Assembly: GCA_008973525.1 (NCBI GenBank)
Contig: WACJ01000076.1
Span: 62,001-126,000 of the forward strand
DNA from: Stenopsyche tienmushanensis
Lineage: Eukaryota; Arthropoda; Insecta; Trichoptera; Stenopsychidae
DNA: 64,000 bases
Direction: 5' to 3'
This document shows positions 25,040 to 34,605 of the stretch, in pieces. Position 1 is the first letter of the stretch. Every line of letters starts with the position of its first letter. The notes beneath the pieces were generated by a model. The model did not search any database, was not told where the DNA came from, and worked only from the letters and a program-made list of their open reading frames with translations. The position numbers and the translations under genes are program-made.

Positions 25040-25149
25040 CCCCACATTTAGTATCGACTTTATTAAATCATCGCCTAGAAGTTCTCGATCTTGCATCGCT
25101 TCTCGATCTTGAACGATGTCTCGAAACGGTGCGTGGTAAATTTTCATCT
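25040..25149 (-). other. candidate alternative terminal exon of the FLASH-like gene
   Basis: An acceptor (ATATTTAG) at 25150 opens a segment that reads RHRSRSRSDARSRTSRR and then TGA (25070-25068) in one frame. An AATAAA follows immediately (25064-25059) with a G/T-rich stretch after it. Joining the preceding exon in its natural phase gives RDENFTTHRF... and a stop at TAG instead; the Arg/Ser frame needs a one-base shift within AATTTTA. It could be a short-isoform end, an assembly indel or a decayed exon. Confidence 0.35.
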
Positions 25150-25393
25150 CTAAATATAATTATAGATATCCAAAAAAAGAAATGAATTATTTTCAATTAC
25201 GGTCAACTTTATATTTAAATTTTCTTAATTTTTTTGAACATATTAGATCTACAAAACTACTTCTCGGTCAGTTTGAGTGCTGTTAACATTTCAATTGATG
25301 CATGTGTTTTTTATTTTGTGGCCGGAGCCTCGCTCCAAAACTCCAAACACAATTGGGTGTAATTTGTCAATAACCGTATTCTGATTATATTAA

Positions 25394-26060
25394 CACATTG
25401 TTTGCAAGTCACGCATTGATAAGTTTTTTTTTACTAGTACTTATTTGTGGGTCCCGTATTAATACGTTTTTCACTGTCTGACAGTGGATGTCAGGTAACG
25501 TATTTATACGGGTTATTTAATGACAGATTAGATTGCCATTTTTTATGTTACTGTTTAGAAGACTCCTAATTTTATTACTACAATTTCATGTTATTTTTTA
25601 TTACAAATGGCAGAAAAAGCAAAAAAAGTTCACTCAAAGACAATGTGTGTGCGCTGCAAAAACGAAGAGGAGTGAAACTTGCTACACTTGTGCGTTTTGT
25701 GATGTGCCGCTACACAGGGGCACATGTTTTGAAAAATATCACACTCTAAAAAAATATTACTGATAACCTTCGTGGGTTTGTGTATTGTAAATATGTATAT
25801 AAAATACTGTTCAATTTTGTTCAAACTATTGTCATTATAAAAAACCTATACTGTGCTATTATTATGTGAGTCAGTGAAAGACTTTCTTCAATAGATCTTC
25901 GAAATAAAATAGCAGAATACATGGTGAGTTTGAAGATTAAAATTTTATTAAATCATTTTATGTACTTTTGAAAATATCGAGATTCGTTTTATTCGGGAAA
26001 CGCCGTTTTTTACCCATGCTGGGTGAGAATTTATTGGCGCTGAGGTCTGCAAACAATGCG
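25394..26060 (+). mobile_element. piggyBac-derived element, internally deleted, 667 bp
   Basis: The ends CACATTGTTTGC and GCAAACAATGCG are inverted repeats, flanked by TTAA (25390-25393) on the left and TTGA, a decayed TTAA, on the right. Palindromic words (CGTATTAATACG, CGTATTTATACG) sit just inside the left end. A piece of transposase C-terminus survives at 25638-25763. It lies in the gap between the two FLASH-like exon blocks. Confidence 0.8.
25638..25763 (+). pseudogene. piggyBac transposase C-terminal cysteine-rich domain, remnant
   Basis: The 41-codon frame includes RQCVCAAKTKRSETCYTC, FCDVPLHRGTCFEKYHT and KKYY. This is the RING-like/PHD-like zinc domain that ends piggyBac transposases and binds the terminal repeats. 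The catalytic DDD core is absent. The upstream part of the open frame (hydrophobic, from 25533) does not look like transposase. Confidence 0.8.
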
Positions 26061-26162
26061 TTGATGGAACATTACTAAATAAAATATTCTGTTTTCACAA
26101 AATACCATTTTTTTTATAGTTAAGAGAAAATATGCAAGTAATAAATTAAGCAATTAAATTAC

Positions 26163-27671
26163 CGTAATGAATTATGTGAAGTCCTATTGTAGATATCTGA
26201 TTTCTTTTGATATTTATCACAATTCAAATTCTTTTTTTCTACATTGAAATTACCAGACTTGGAACCTTTTTCAGTGCATAGCGGATCAGATCCAGATTTT
26301 TTTTCTTTCTCATTGCAGATTGTAAGTTCCTGTTTAGAGTTAGTGAAATTTTCACGTTTATTATTTCTTTTGAATACCAGGTTGTCCAGTCTGCAATATT
26401 AAAAATAAATATATCATACGAAAGTTTTAAATGCTAGTTTAATCAAAAAGCAGTCTGAACTGTCAGAACTGAAGACACATTGACTGGAAGCTGTCTTTGA
26501 AATTATAAAATATCACACTGAACATTGAGTAAAATGCAAATAGGATTTATTCTCGTCGGAGGTCGCGAGTCACTGGGAAACCTTCGCCAACAACAAACAA
26601 AATATTTCATGTTTTCGACAGTCTTTATTCATCAACATAATCTTCTCCGAGCTCATCGTGCTCGGCCACCGTTTTTTGAATACATTTTGTAAATGAAATA
26701 TTTTCAGTAATCCTTTATATATATATATTAACCCTTTCAACTCCAGATTTATTTTTAAATAAACTCATCTTTGCGCTTTACTTAGTTGCATATTAAATTT
26801 AACAAAGTAAATGCATCTGAATGGCAGCAATGACTTTTCTAAACTGATAAATTTTATTTATACTTGCTCTAATGAGTACATAGGTATTTTTTAGGATAAA
26901 CAATACATATGTACATCGAGGCAAACGATGAGTTGCCAACAGAGCTATACATTGATTTAACATGTCAACGTTAAAATAAAATTTACTCACTGCGATCTCA
27001 ATTCATTTATTGTTCTGTCTTTGCGACTTATTTCAACGGTGGCAGTTTTTAGCAGAGTGGATATATTAGTTTCAAGGTTTTTCATTTTTATTCGGAGATC
27101 ATCATTTTCCTTGAAAAAAAAAGAAAGCATCTGATATCGAGTAGTTATATATTTATTACTAAATTTGAATAAACAGTAACAGATACGACACGGGTTTCGT
27201 GATATTAAATACAAAAGTTTCCATAATTTTTTTATACTGAGATTTTAAATAGTCGTATAATAACTCAAAACATACTGAGAGAATATAAATTAAGTAAATG
27301 CGTTAAAAGAACACGTCGCCATTTAACTTTATACCATTAGAAACATTATTTATTGAATGCATCGTATATTTTGAAATAATTTAGGCAAATGAGTTATTTT
27401 ATATATATATATCGATGAATTCAAATAATGCATACGCTCACCGTTTTGGCAGTCTTGAGCTCGGTGGCGAGGAGCAGCGACTGGGCTCGTAGAGATTCGT
27501 TGGATTGTTGTAACTGAAACGATCATTTCAACCATCGGTGCATAACAAAATTTGTCTCCAAATAGTAAATCGAAAAATATGTGAAGAATTTTAATTGCGA
27601 ATATTTTATCTTCAAACCTGGCTCAGCCGCGTACTAAAGTCGAATTCGTCGAGATCGTCGTACACATTCAT
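26163..27671 (-). CDS. FLASH (CASP8AP2)-like protein, N-terminal exon block
   Basis: Minus-strand exons: 27671-27618, 27513-27442, 27109-26991 and 26390-26163, all with good borders and matching phases (157 codons plus two bases). They read MNVYDDLDEFDFSTRLSQ, then a coiled coil (LQQSNESLRAQSLLL), then the most conserved block ENDDLRIKMKNLETN, ISTLLKTATVEISRKDRTIN, and LRSQLDNLVFKRNN. This matches the N-terminal FLASH region (ISALIKTARVEINRKDEEI type), which binds Lsm11 of the U7 snRNP in histone locus bodies and recruits the histone pre-mRNA cleavage complex. The VYDDL piece resembles the short LDLY-type motif needed for that recruitment. The fourth exon ends in phase 2 at 26163, with no in-phase partner found downstream (see 25040 and 21025). 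A bacterial-style single ORF is not expected here. Identity is from conserved residues read by eye. Confidence 0.75.
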
Positions 27672-27698
27672 GACGAACCGTTTGACATCTGCGGCGGG

Positions 27699-27781
27699 AG
27701 CGGTGTTGCCACTCGCGGCCGGCGGTGTTGCCAGCTTCGGCGGTGCTGCCAACTCCGGCGGTGCTGCCAACTCTCGCCCGC
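27699..27781 (-). repeat. 18-bp tandem repeat just upstream of the FLASH-like ATG
   Basis: About four copies of a GCGGTG(T/C)TGCCA-type unit, mostly with 18-bp spacing. On the minus strand the unit reads GAGTTGGCAGCACCGCCG, which would encode ELAAPP in the same frame as the FLASH-like start. The array is either 5' UTR or part of a longer N-terminus. Confidence 0.75.
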
Positions 27782-28353
27782 TTTCGGGGGGACGCGAGAC
27801 GATCGCGTAAATCTTAACGCAACGTTGTTGTACGTAACGATATTATTTGCCCGTTTACCCCTTTTTGTTTTTGAAATAAAATGAAAATCAACTTATGCTG
27901 TAATTACACAAATTCAGTTAAACACGATAATTAGTACAGTTCGAAAATAAAACCGCATCCATATCTTTTAAATTAGCATAGAACGGGCCACATCTTTACG
28001 ACGGTTCGGCTTTTTCGATAATTATAATGATCGACTTATACTTTCAAAAAGGAACGAACGTCGCTTGCGATGCTTTCTTCGAAAAATTTTAATATTATAC
28101 ATGTTTAATAATTAAATTTTCAATCTAACTTTCATTATTTCATAATTTTCATTAAAAATATATGTAAAAGTTTCCAGCAAAAAAATGAAATCTGTCCGCG
28201 CTGGTTTTCTCGCATCTCGAGGATGCCGCAAGTTGAAAGTTCAAAGAATCGGAACGACTCTCGCCGTTCTATACCGAGAGACGAGAGCGATTTCGCAGCG
28301 GCTCGGGGGAAAGGGGCGCGAATGACGAGACGTTTCGGTTTGTCGAGATCGTT
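27782..28353. other. intergenic region between FLASH-like and TTLL2-like genes
   Basis: About 570 bp that should hold the FLASH-like promoter (reading left) and the end of the TTLL2-like transcription unit. No TATA box or other clear element was recognised. Confidence 0.4.
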
Positions 28354-28359
28354 TTTATT
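28354..28359 (-). terminator. poly(A) signal of the TTLL2-like gene
   Basis: AATAAA on the minus strand, 55 bp after the TAG stop at 28416-28414, in an abrupt AT-rich stretch following the GC-rich gene. Confidence 0.6.
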
Positions 28360-28413
28360 TTCAAATTAAAAAAATAAGATCGGGCGAGGGGCGGAGGCGG
28401 AGGGGAGCGGGCG

Positions 28414-30800
28414 CTACTTGTCGGGGAGCCAGATCTGTATCTCCGCGCGGAACTCCCTGCGGAGCTCCTCGTTGAGGCGCTCGTCGTCCCCGTCGGGGAA
28501 GTTCCGCTCGACGGCGAGGGCCGCCCTGTTGTACTTGGCCACGGTTCCCACGGCGGCTCGCACGTCTCGCTCCTCCTCCTGAAACGGGAGAGGGGCCGTC
28601 AGAGCGGGCCGGGGGCGCTCGCCCCGCGCGCTCCCGGCGGGCGCTCACCGCGGTCGCCTCCAGCGGGAAGAGCTTCACCCAACCGCCGACGGCGTCCGGC
28701 GGGGCCGCCCAGTCGCGGCCGTTTCCCCAGGCGGAGGCGGCCGAGTCCCGCGGGCGGCGCTCCCTCGGGCCGGCGCCGCTCCTCCCGCGCGCGTCCTCCT
28801 CCGGCGGCGGGCTCCGCGGGCGGCCCGGGCCGTCGGCGCCCCCCGGGAACGACAGCTCGACGGCGGGGACGGGCCGGCCGCGGCCCCGGCCGCGGCCGCG
28901 GGGAGCGCGACCGCGGACCCCGCGCCCGCGCTCGCCCTCGACGCCGTCGCCGGGGGGCCGCCGCGGCGGCGCCGGCGCGCGCGCCCGGAGCCTCCGGCGG
29001 TCCGCGTCCGACTCGGGGGGGCCGCGCCGTTCCGCGTCGTCGCCGTCTCTGAAAGCGAAGCGGAGGCGTGGAGAGGCCGGCGGGCGACCGGCGGGCGACC
29101 GGCGGGCGTCCGTCCGGCTCGGATCGGGAGGGGCGAGGGGGGGGCGTTACTCGATGGGCGCTCGGAAGAGCGACAGGCCCGTGTCGCGCATCGGCAGGCC
29201 GAGCAGGTCGAAGAGGTCGTGCAGCAGCGGCTTCTTGACCGTCTCGTCCGCGTCGCAGTCGTTGGCGAGCGCCGGGCTCAGGTTGACTTCGAGCAGCCAG
29301 GGGCGCAGGTCCTCGTCGACGAGCACGTCGAAGCCGAAGAGCTCGAAGCGGTTCGGCGCCGGCGGGACCCCGGAGGCCTGCGCGAGCGCCGTGAGCGCGA
29401 CGAGGGCGGCGACGCGCTGCCAGACGCGCCACTCGCGGGCGCCGCCCCGCGCCGCGCCGAGGTAGCGCCTCACCTGGCGCAGCGTCCACTTGCAGCCTGC
29501 GGGCGAGCGGCGCGATGAGAGCGCGGCCCGGGGCGGCGGCCCCGCCGGCCCCGGGTCGCGCCCTCACCGGATCCTATCCTGTCCTTGCACTCGGCGTACT
29601 TGGGCCCGAACTTGTTCAGCGAGCTGTTGGTCAGGTGCCGGAACGGGTTCTGCAGGTCGCTCAGCGAGAACTTGTCCGTGCCTGCGGAGGAGAGCCGAGT
29701 CAGCGGGGCGAGGGCGGAGCGCCGCGGGCGGGGCGCGGGAAGAGGGGACTCACTGAACCTGGCGAGGCCCTCCCGGTAGAGGTAGACGGCGAGCGGACGG
29801 TAGGAGGGCACGCAGACGTAGAGGCGCAGGTCGAACTTGTAGCCGCCGACGAGCAGCGGCCTCTCGATGTAGCGCTGCACGACAGAGCTGCCGTCGCACG
29901 CGAGGTCGCTCAGCCTCTGGGGGCGGAGCGGGCGACTGAGCGGAGCCGGCGGGCGCCGGGGCGCCCGCTCCGGCTCGCTCGCCGCGGACTCACCCTGAAC
30001 AGGTAGATGCCCCTGCCGCGGCTCTGGCCGACCGGCTTGCAGATCCAGATCTTCTGCCCCCCGGCGTCGGCGTCGTCCCGGTCGCCCTCCCCGCGGGCGG
30101 CGCCGCTCCCCCCCTTGGAGCACTCGGCGGCCAGCTTCGCGTACTCGAGCGGCAGGCGGTAGCCGGGCGGGCTGAAAGCGGCGACGGCGATGGAGACCGC
30201 GGCCCGGCGGGCGGACGCGGCGGGGGCGAGCCGCGGCCCCGCGCCCCCGGGGGCGCGGGACCGCGGCCCGGGCGGCCGGCGCCCGGCGGGGGGCCCGCCG
30301 CAGTCGTCACCTGAAGTCGTAGATGGAGCCGTAGACTTTCTTCATGCACTTGAGGTGTCGCGCCAGGTTGTCCTTCTTGCAGATGGAGGAGCCCTTCGGA
30401 ATGTGGTTGACGAACTGAAAGACGGGAGAGGCGCGAGTCGAGCCGAGTCCCGGGAGGGGCGCCCCCTCGGCGGGACTCGCGCGGGAGAGGGAGAGACCTG
30501 CCGCGGGCTGAGGGTCCGGCGGGGCGGCGGGGGCGGGCCGTTCCTCCACCAGAGGTTCCAGCGCTCCGAGACCTCCGGGCGGTAGCCGCGCCAGCCGCGC
30601 TCGAGGCACACCTGGCGGGCGGAGAGACTCGGTGAGGGGCCGCCGGGCCGCCGGGCCGCCGGCGCGGGCGCGGCGCGGCGACCCCTCACCTGCACGAGGA
30701 GGCTCGGTCCGGTGCCGTTGTCGTTCAGCCTGAAGACGAAGGGGCCGTCGTCGGGGGCGTCGGCGTCGCCGTCCGCGATCCCGGCCCGGCCCCCGTCCGC
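28414..30800 (-). CDS. tubulin tyrosine ligase-like protein, TTLL2-type
   Basis: Minus-strand exons: about 30800-30690, 30611-30498, 30414-30311, 30171-29994, 29916-29754, 29681-29568, 29496-29151, 29048-28649 and 28578-28414. All junction phases agree. TTLL enzymes use ATP to ligate amino acids, often glutamate, to tubulin tails; TTLL2 itself is little characterised. Key motifs in order: FVFRLNDN and CLERGWRGY; WNLWWRN; DNLARHLKCMKKVYG; the ATP-grasp lysine in IWICKPVGQSRGRGIYLF; QRYIERPLLVGGYKFDLRLY; FRHLTNSSLNKFG; and FELFGFDVLVDEDLRPWLLE followed by VNLSPAL, carrying the metal-binding Glu/Asn. The C-terminus reads WVKLFPLEATA ... IQIWLPDK. Exon at 29048 encodes an Arg/Gly/Pro-rich linker. 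Introns are only 70-139 bp. No ATG lies in frame in the first exon before an upstream stop near 31061, so the true N-terminus is in an unseen exon. Overall GC content is extreme. Confidence 0.85.
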
Positions 30801-33550
30801 GTCTTCGCGCGCGGGGGCCCCGGGCGCCCCGCCGTCGGGGGCGGAGCCCGAGCGGACCGGGCCGGGCCGGGCGTCGCTTCGGTCGCGCGGGTCCAGTTTC
30901 GAATCCGCCCCGCGAGGAAGTCGTCGCGCGAGAAGCGGGCGCCCTCGGGTGGGTCGGGGGGGTCGGCGGGTCGGCGGCGACCTCCCCGCGCGACGGCTTC
31001 CGCTCGACTGGTGGCGGGTCGGAAGGGATGCAGGCCGCTCGTCCTTTCGCTTCAAACTTTAGACGCGGACGGAATGAAATTTGAATTCCGCGCGAGCTCC
31101 GAAAGGAAGTCGCTTTCGATTCGAAAGGAAGGGGAGGAACAGTTTCGTGCCAAAGTTGTCGTTTTAAATCGTTTCGAAGAGCCGCACGCCGTTTGCCGCC
31201 TTTCCAGAGCTCCTTAAAATGTCTGATTTTCTTTCTTTCTTTTTTTTATTCGAACTCGATTCGCATCGGGTCGTCGTCTGCCGTCGAATCTACTCCGTCG
31301 ACTGGCAGTATGAACTTTATACGAGTATTTCTTTGGGAGGATGCGAGCTTTCGATACTTTTCAGACTAGCAATTTGATATAATTTTTGAATCGTCAGATT
31401 TCACATTTCTTCTTAAACATCCGCTACTTTTCGTCGCAAGTCTTAGTCTTTGGGTTTTTGCACATTTGTTGCGCAAGTAATTATTTATTTCAAAAGTTTG
31501 TTATCTTAATATTCGGCTCGCACAGTTTCAGCGGTAATCTGAGCATCGACAATACGAACGATTCTATCGAAAGCTTGAAACGTCGTCGTTGACTTTTTCA
31601 AAACGAAGCGGTTCGATCTTCGACAACATGTTCAATAATATTGTGTAAATAAATGATTATTAAATATATAGAATTAACAGATCCTTTACGCGCAGTGTGG
31701 CCTTCACGTTTAGCGATATCAGCAGTACAAGTACTCATCATCAGAGACTTGACTTTTTCGACATGGCTATGTGACCGCCGTAGCATGCTCGAAACAACTA
31801 GCGTTTATAAAATACTGAATAACATTACAATTTGTCAGGAATTCTTGAATTGTCTGAAAATTCGGGTCCCTAAAGTCAACGCTCGCCACAAATGTAATTT
31901 TTTTGAAGTGCTCTTGGGTAAGTCTAACTTAGGTCATCGCCATTAGATCCCGGTCCGATCAAATATTCTTACACAAGAACCAATCAGAGTATTCACACTA
32001 TCTGATCGTTCCGATTCCGTCACCGGCACCACGGTGTGAATCGGGCCCAAAGCATCGAGCGTTTCGTCATTTAGTTTGGATCTGATTTTGGTAGCCAGGC
32101 AACCTGCTGTTGAAAATGCGCGCTCAGCCTCCACACTCGTGGAAGGTATCGTCGTCAGATATTAAAATGCTAGTTCGAGACGATGACCGCGTGAGCCCCC
32201 ATTTTCGTATAACACCATTCCTCGACCCCATCAATGCGACTGATTAGATTCCTTTCTGCCGGGACACGCAAAATCCTCGATTTCCCGACAAATTATTTAT
32301 TTCTGTCGCTACAGATGAATACTTATATACTATAATACTTTGATGTGATTCGTAATTGTATTACGAAGAAATACAAACATTCTGAAGCCCGTATTTATTA
32401 TATTTCATATCGATATTCCCATTATTAGAGACGAGTTGTAGTAAATACATCACCGGTAGGCCTAAGCTCGCCCATTAGTAGTCACGCCAATGTTTCCAAG
32501 CGTTCAGATTTCGGCGGGAATGTCTCGATTTAGTAACCTTCGTCGTGTCGGCGAGGTGTACGATTTCTCTTAGATAAAAATTTCAATTTCAAATTTTTCG
32601 GGATTACGTTTACTAATTCTGGGACTCGTGAGCATCTAAAACTGTCCGGGATCCCGGGATTGGATTCCCTACCTGCGAGTGTGCTGCTGATTATTGTAAT
32701 GTATAATGTTCCTACTGCTGTTTCTTTTGTTTTTTTTTTCTTTTGCTGTTTTGTTGATAATCAAATTGCCCTCGTACTTTTCTTTTCTTTGTCTCTTTAT
32801 ATAGTATAACTTATCATGACCGATGCTGAGCCCACCTTAGATCGACGTTCATACCGGTCTTATTTTGATTGTATATTTTATGTAACGTTATGTATGTTCA
32901 CTGTCGGTGAGCCGTAACAATAAAATAAAACAAAATAATGTGATTTTTAAAAGCGGAGACAAGGTTTGAGAAGAGCGAACCGGATACGATCGCGACGGGA
33001 CGAAAGGCGCATTTGAATGTTACATTATTGCATTCGGCCTCGACTGCAGTCCGAAGGTACTGAAGTACCGAGGTACTGAGGTCGGGTGTAATCTATTCGA
33101 CTCCGATTGCAGGGGAGCTCGTGCCGAAACTTATGAAATTGAAAAATGTCGTTTTGCAAAATTTGATATTATCCAAAGCCACGACAGCCTCTGCGCAGAT
33201 TCCGATGCGAGGGGGAAGAATAGTATTTTAAAATAGTTTCCATCTGGCGGGGGGCGGGGGGCGGCACGTGAGACTCTCCAGAAGCGCTTTCGTTCTCGTC
33301 GAAAACTCGACTTCGGCCCCCCGATTTTTCCGAGCGAACTCAACGCTCCGATCCGAACGAAGAAATTCGTGAATTTTGGCAGCCGTCGCTATTCAAATCG
33401 CGATCCGAGCGGGTCTTCGCTCTCCCGCAGTCGCTCGCTGCTCCGGATCGTCTGCGGATTCGGATGTATTCGATTTATATAGAAAATATTGCCTTCCCCT
33501 ACTAAAAATCCTTTACTACTACTACTACTCCTCTACTACTTTACTAGGGA
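30801..33550. other. region upstream of the TTLL2-like gene
   Basis: GC-rich to about 31.2 kb, then mixed. The missing first TTLL2-like exon is expected here or farther right, but I could not place it. It contains the hAT fragment at 31943. A T-rich then AATAAAATAAAAC-ending stretch at 32700-32940 might be the 3' end of an old retroelement. A (CTA)n-like microsatellite lies at about 33515-33545. Confidence 0.3.
31943..32161 (-). pseudogene. hAT transposase C-terminal dimerisation domain, remnant
   Basis: The frame reads LTTIPSTSVEAERAFSTAG then KIRSKLNDETLDAL, the conserved C-terminal dimerisation block of hAT transposases. A stop lies directly upstream (32164-32162) and the catalytic part is not recognisable, so it is a fossil. 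Terminal repeats were not identified. Confidence 0.8.
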
Positions 33551-33620
33551 AAATCCTTTCCCTAGTAAAATCTCCTATGGAGATCGCCTACGTCCGATGG
33601 TTCGGATATGGCACATTAAG
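33551..33620. repeat. 70-bp dispersed repeat, copy 2
   Basis: Matches 17961-18030 with a few substitutions. Just at its left edge TTACTAGGGAAA (33541-33552) and TTTCCCTAGTAA (33558-33569) form a foldback, which may mark the element's end. Confidence 0.7.
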
Positions 33621-34019
33621 AAGAATAGTATCTATATATGTTAATGTTTATGTAATTACACAAGTTGTTTATAATTACAATTACATTAATTACAATTAAG
33701 TTGTATATAATACCTGTAAAATATGTTATATTAGCACGGCTGCAATTTGCTTAGATGTATAGTTTTATTGTATCATAGTTAAAATCTAATATCTCAGTTA
33801 TCAGTATCCTCTTCAGTTCTAGTTCTCTTCACTTGTACAAAGTCTCTAATTTAGCTTATATTAGTTTTCTATTTTTCATTAGATTAATTCTCTACTTTTC
33901 ACCCTTTTTATTAAACATGTTACTTAAAAAAAAGTAAATTGTATTTTTTTTTCTTTGAAAACGTGCATGTACCCAGGTTGAGATTCAACCTATAACAGCA
34001 CTCGCTAAATTACCAGACT

Positions 34020-34115
34020 CAACTTGTGAAATACGCAGGTGAAAAGTAAGTAACAAAAAAAAATAAAAAAAAAAAAAAATAATAATAATAATAAAAATAA
34101 TCATAAATAGAAATT
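34020..34115. repeat. A-rich and (AAT)n simple repeat
   Basis: Runs of A followed by several AAT units. This looks like a microsatellite or the tail of a retroelement. Confidence 0.6.
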
Positions 34116-34365
34116 AGTAAATTGTATTATTGAAATTTAATAGTCCAACAATGTAAATAAATTACTAAATGCTCACCACATAAGGTCCAGCCCCAAATTC
34201 AAGAAGCCGTTGGTCTAGGATCGGTAACTTTGTAACTGTAACAAAAAGTATTGCGGCAGTTTTGGCACCAAATGTGCGGAAGGAGGATTTTACGAAGAAT
34301 AATTCCGTAGTCTACTTCTTCAATTTTCGTTTAAATGTTGAATCTTATAGACAACTATCTGGCAT

Positions 34366-34602
34366 CTTACTTACTTACTTACTTAGGGTGGCTCCTTCAG
34401 CCCTATAAGAGAGCCCCGGCCGCCGACAAACCGTGTCGCCATTTTTGTCTGTCCTGGGTCTCCCTACTCTAATTTCCCAGGCCCTGATGTGCGGCGTCTT
34501 TTTTTTAACCCGATCAGCCCAGCGTAGTCGAGGTCTTCCGACGGGTCTACTGCCGTTCGGTCCCGAATTCGAAACGGTTCGAGGGACTCTATTCGACGGC
34601 AT
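34366..34602 (-). mobile_element. 3' end of an RTE-type LINE
   Basis: The minus-strand frame reads RMPSNRVPRTV then GSRPVGRPRLRWADRVKKK and ends at TAA. GRPRLRW-type motifs mark the ORF end of RTE-like LINEs. Directly after it is a short (TAAG)n tail (34366-34385), as is common for RTE 3' ends. The copy is 5'-truncated and lacks the reverse transcriptase core. The assignment to RTE rather than a related clade is by motif only. Confidence 0.65.
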
Positions 34603-34605
34603 CCG

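Noticed and set aside
28599..31062. Long open frames on both strands across the TTLL2-like gene (up to 322 codons)
   Set aside because: High GC removes stop codons in all frames. These frames are Arg/Pro/Ala-rich and overlap exons whose TTLL motifs lie in another frame.
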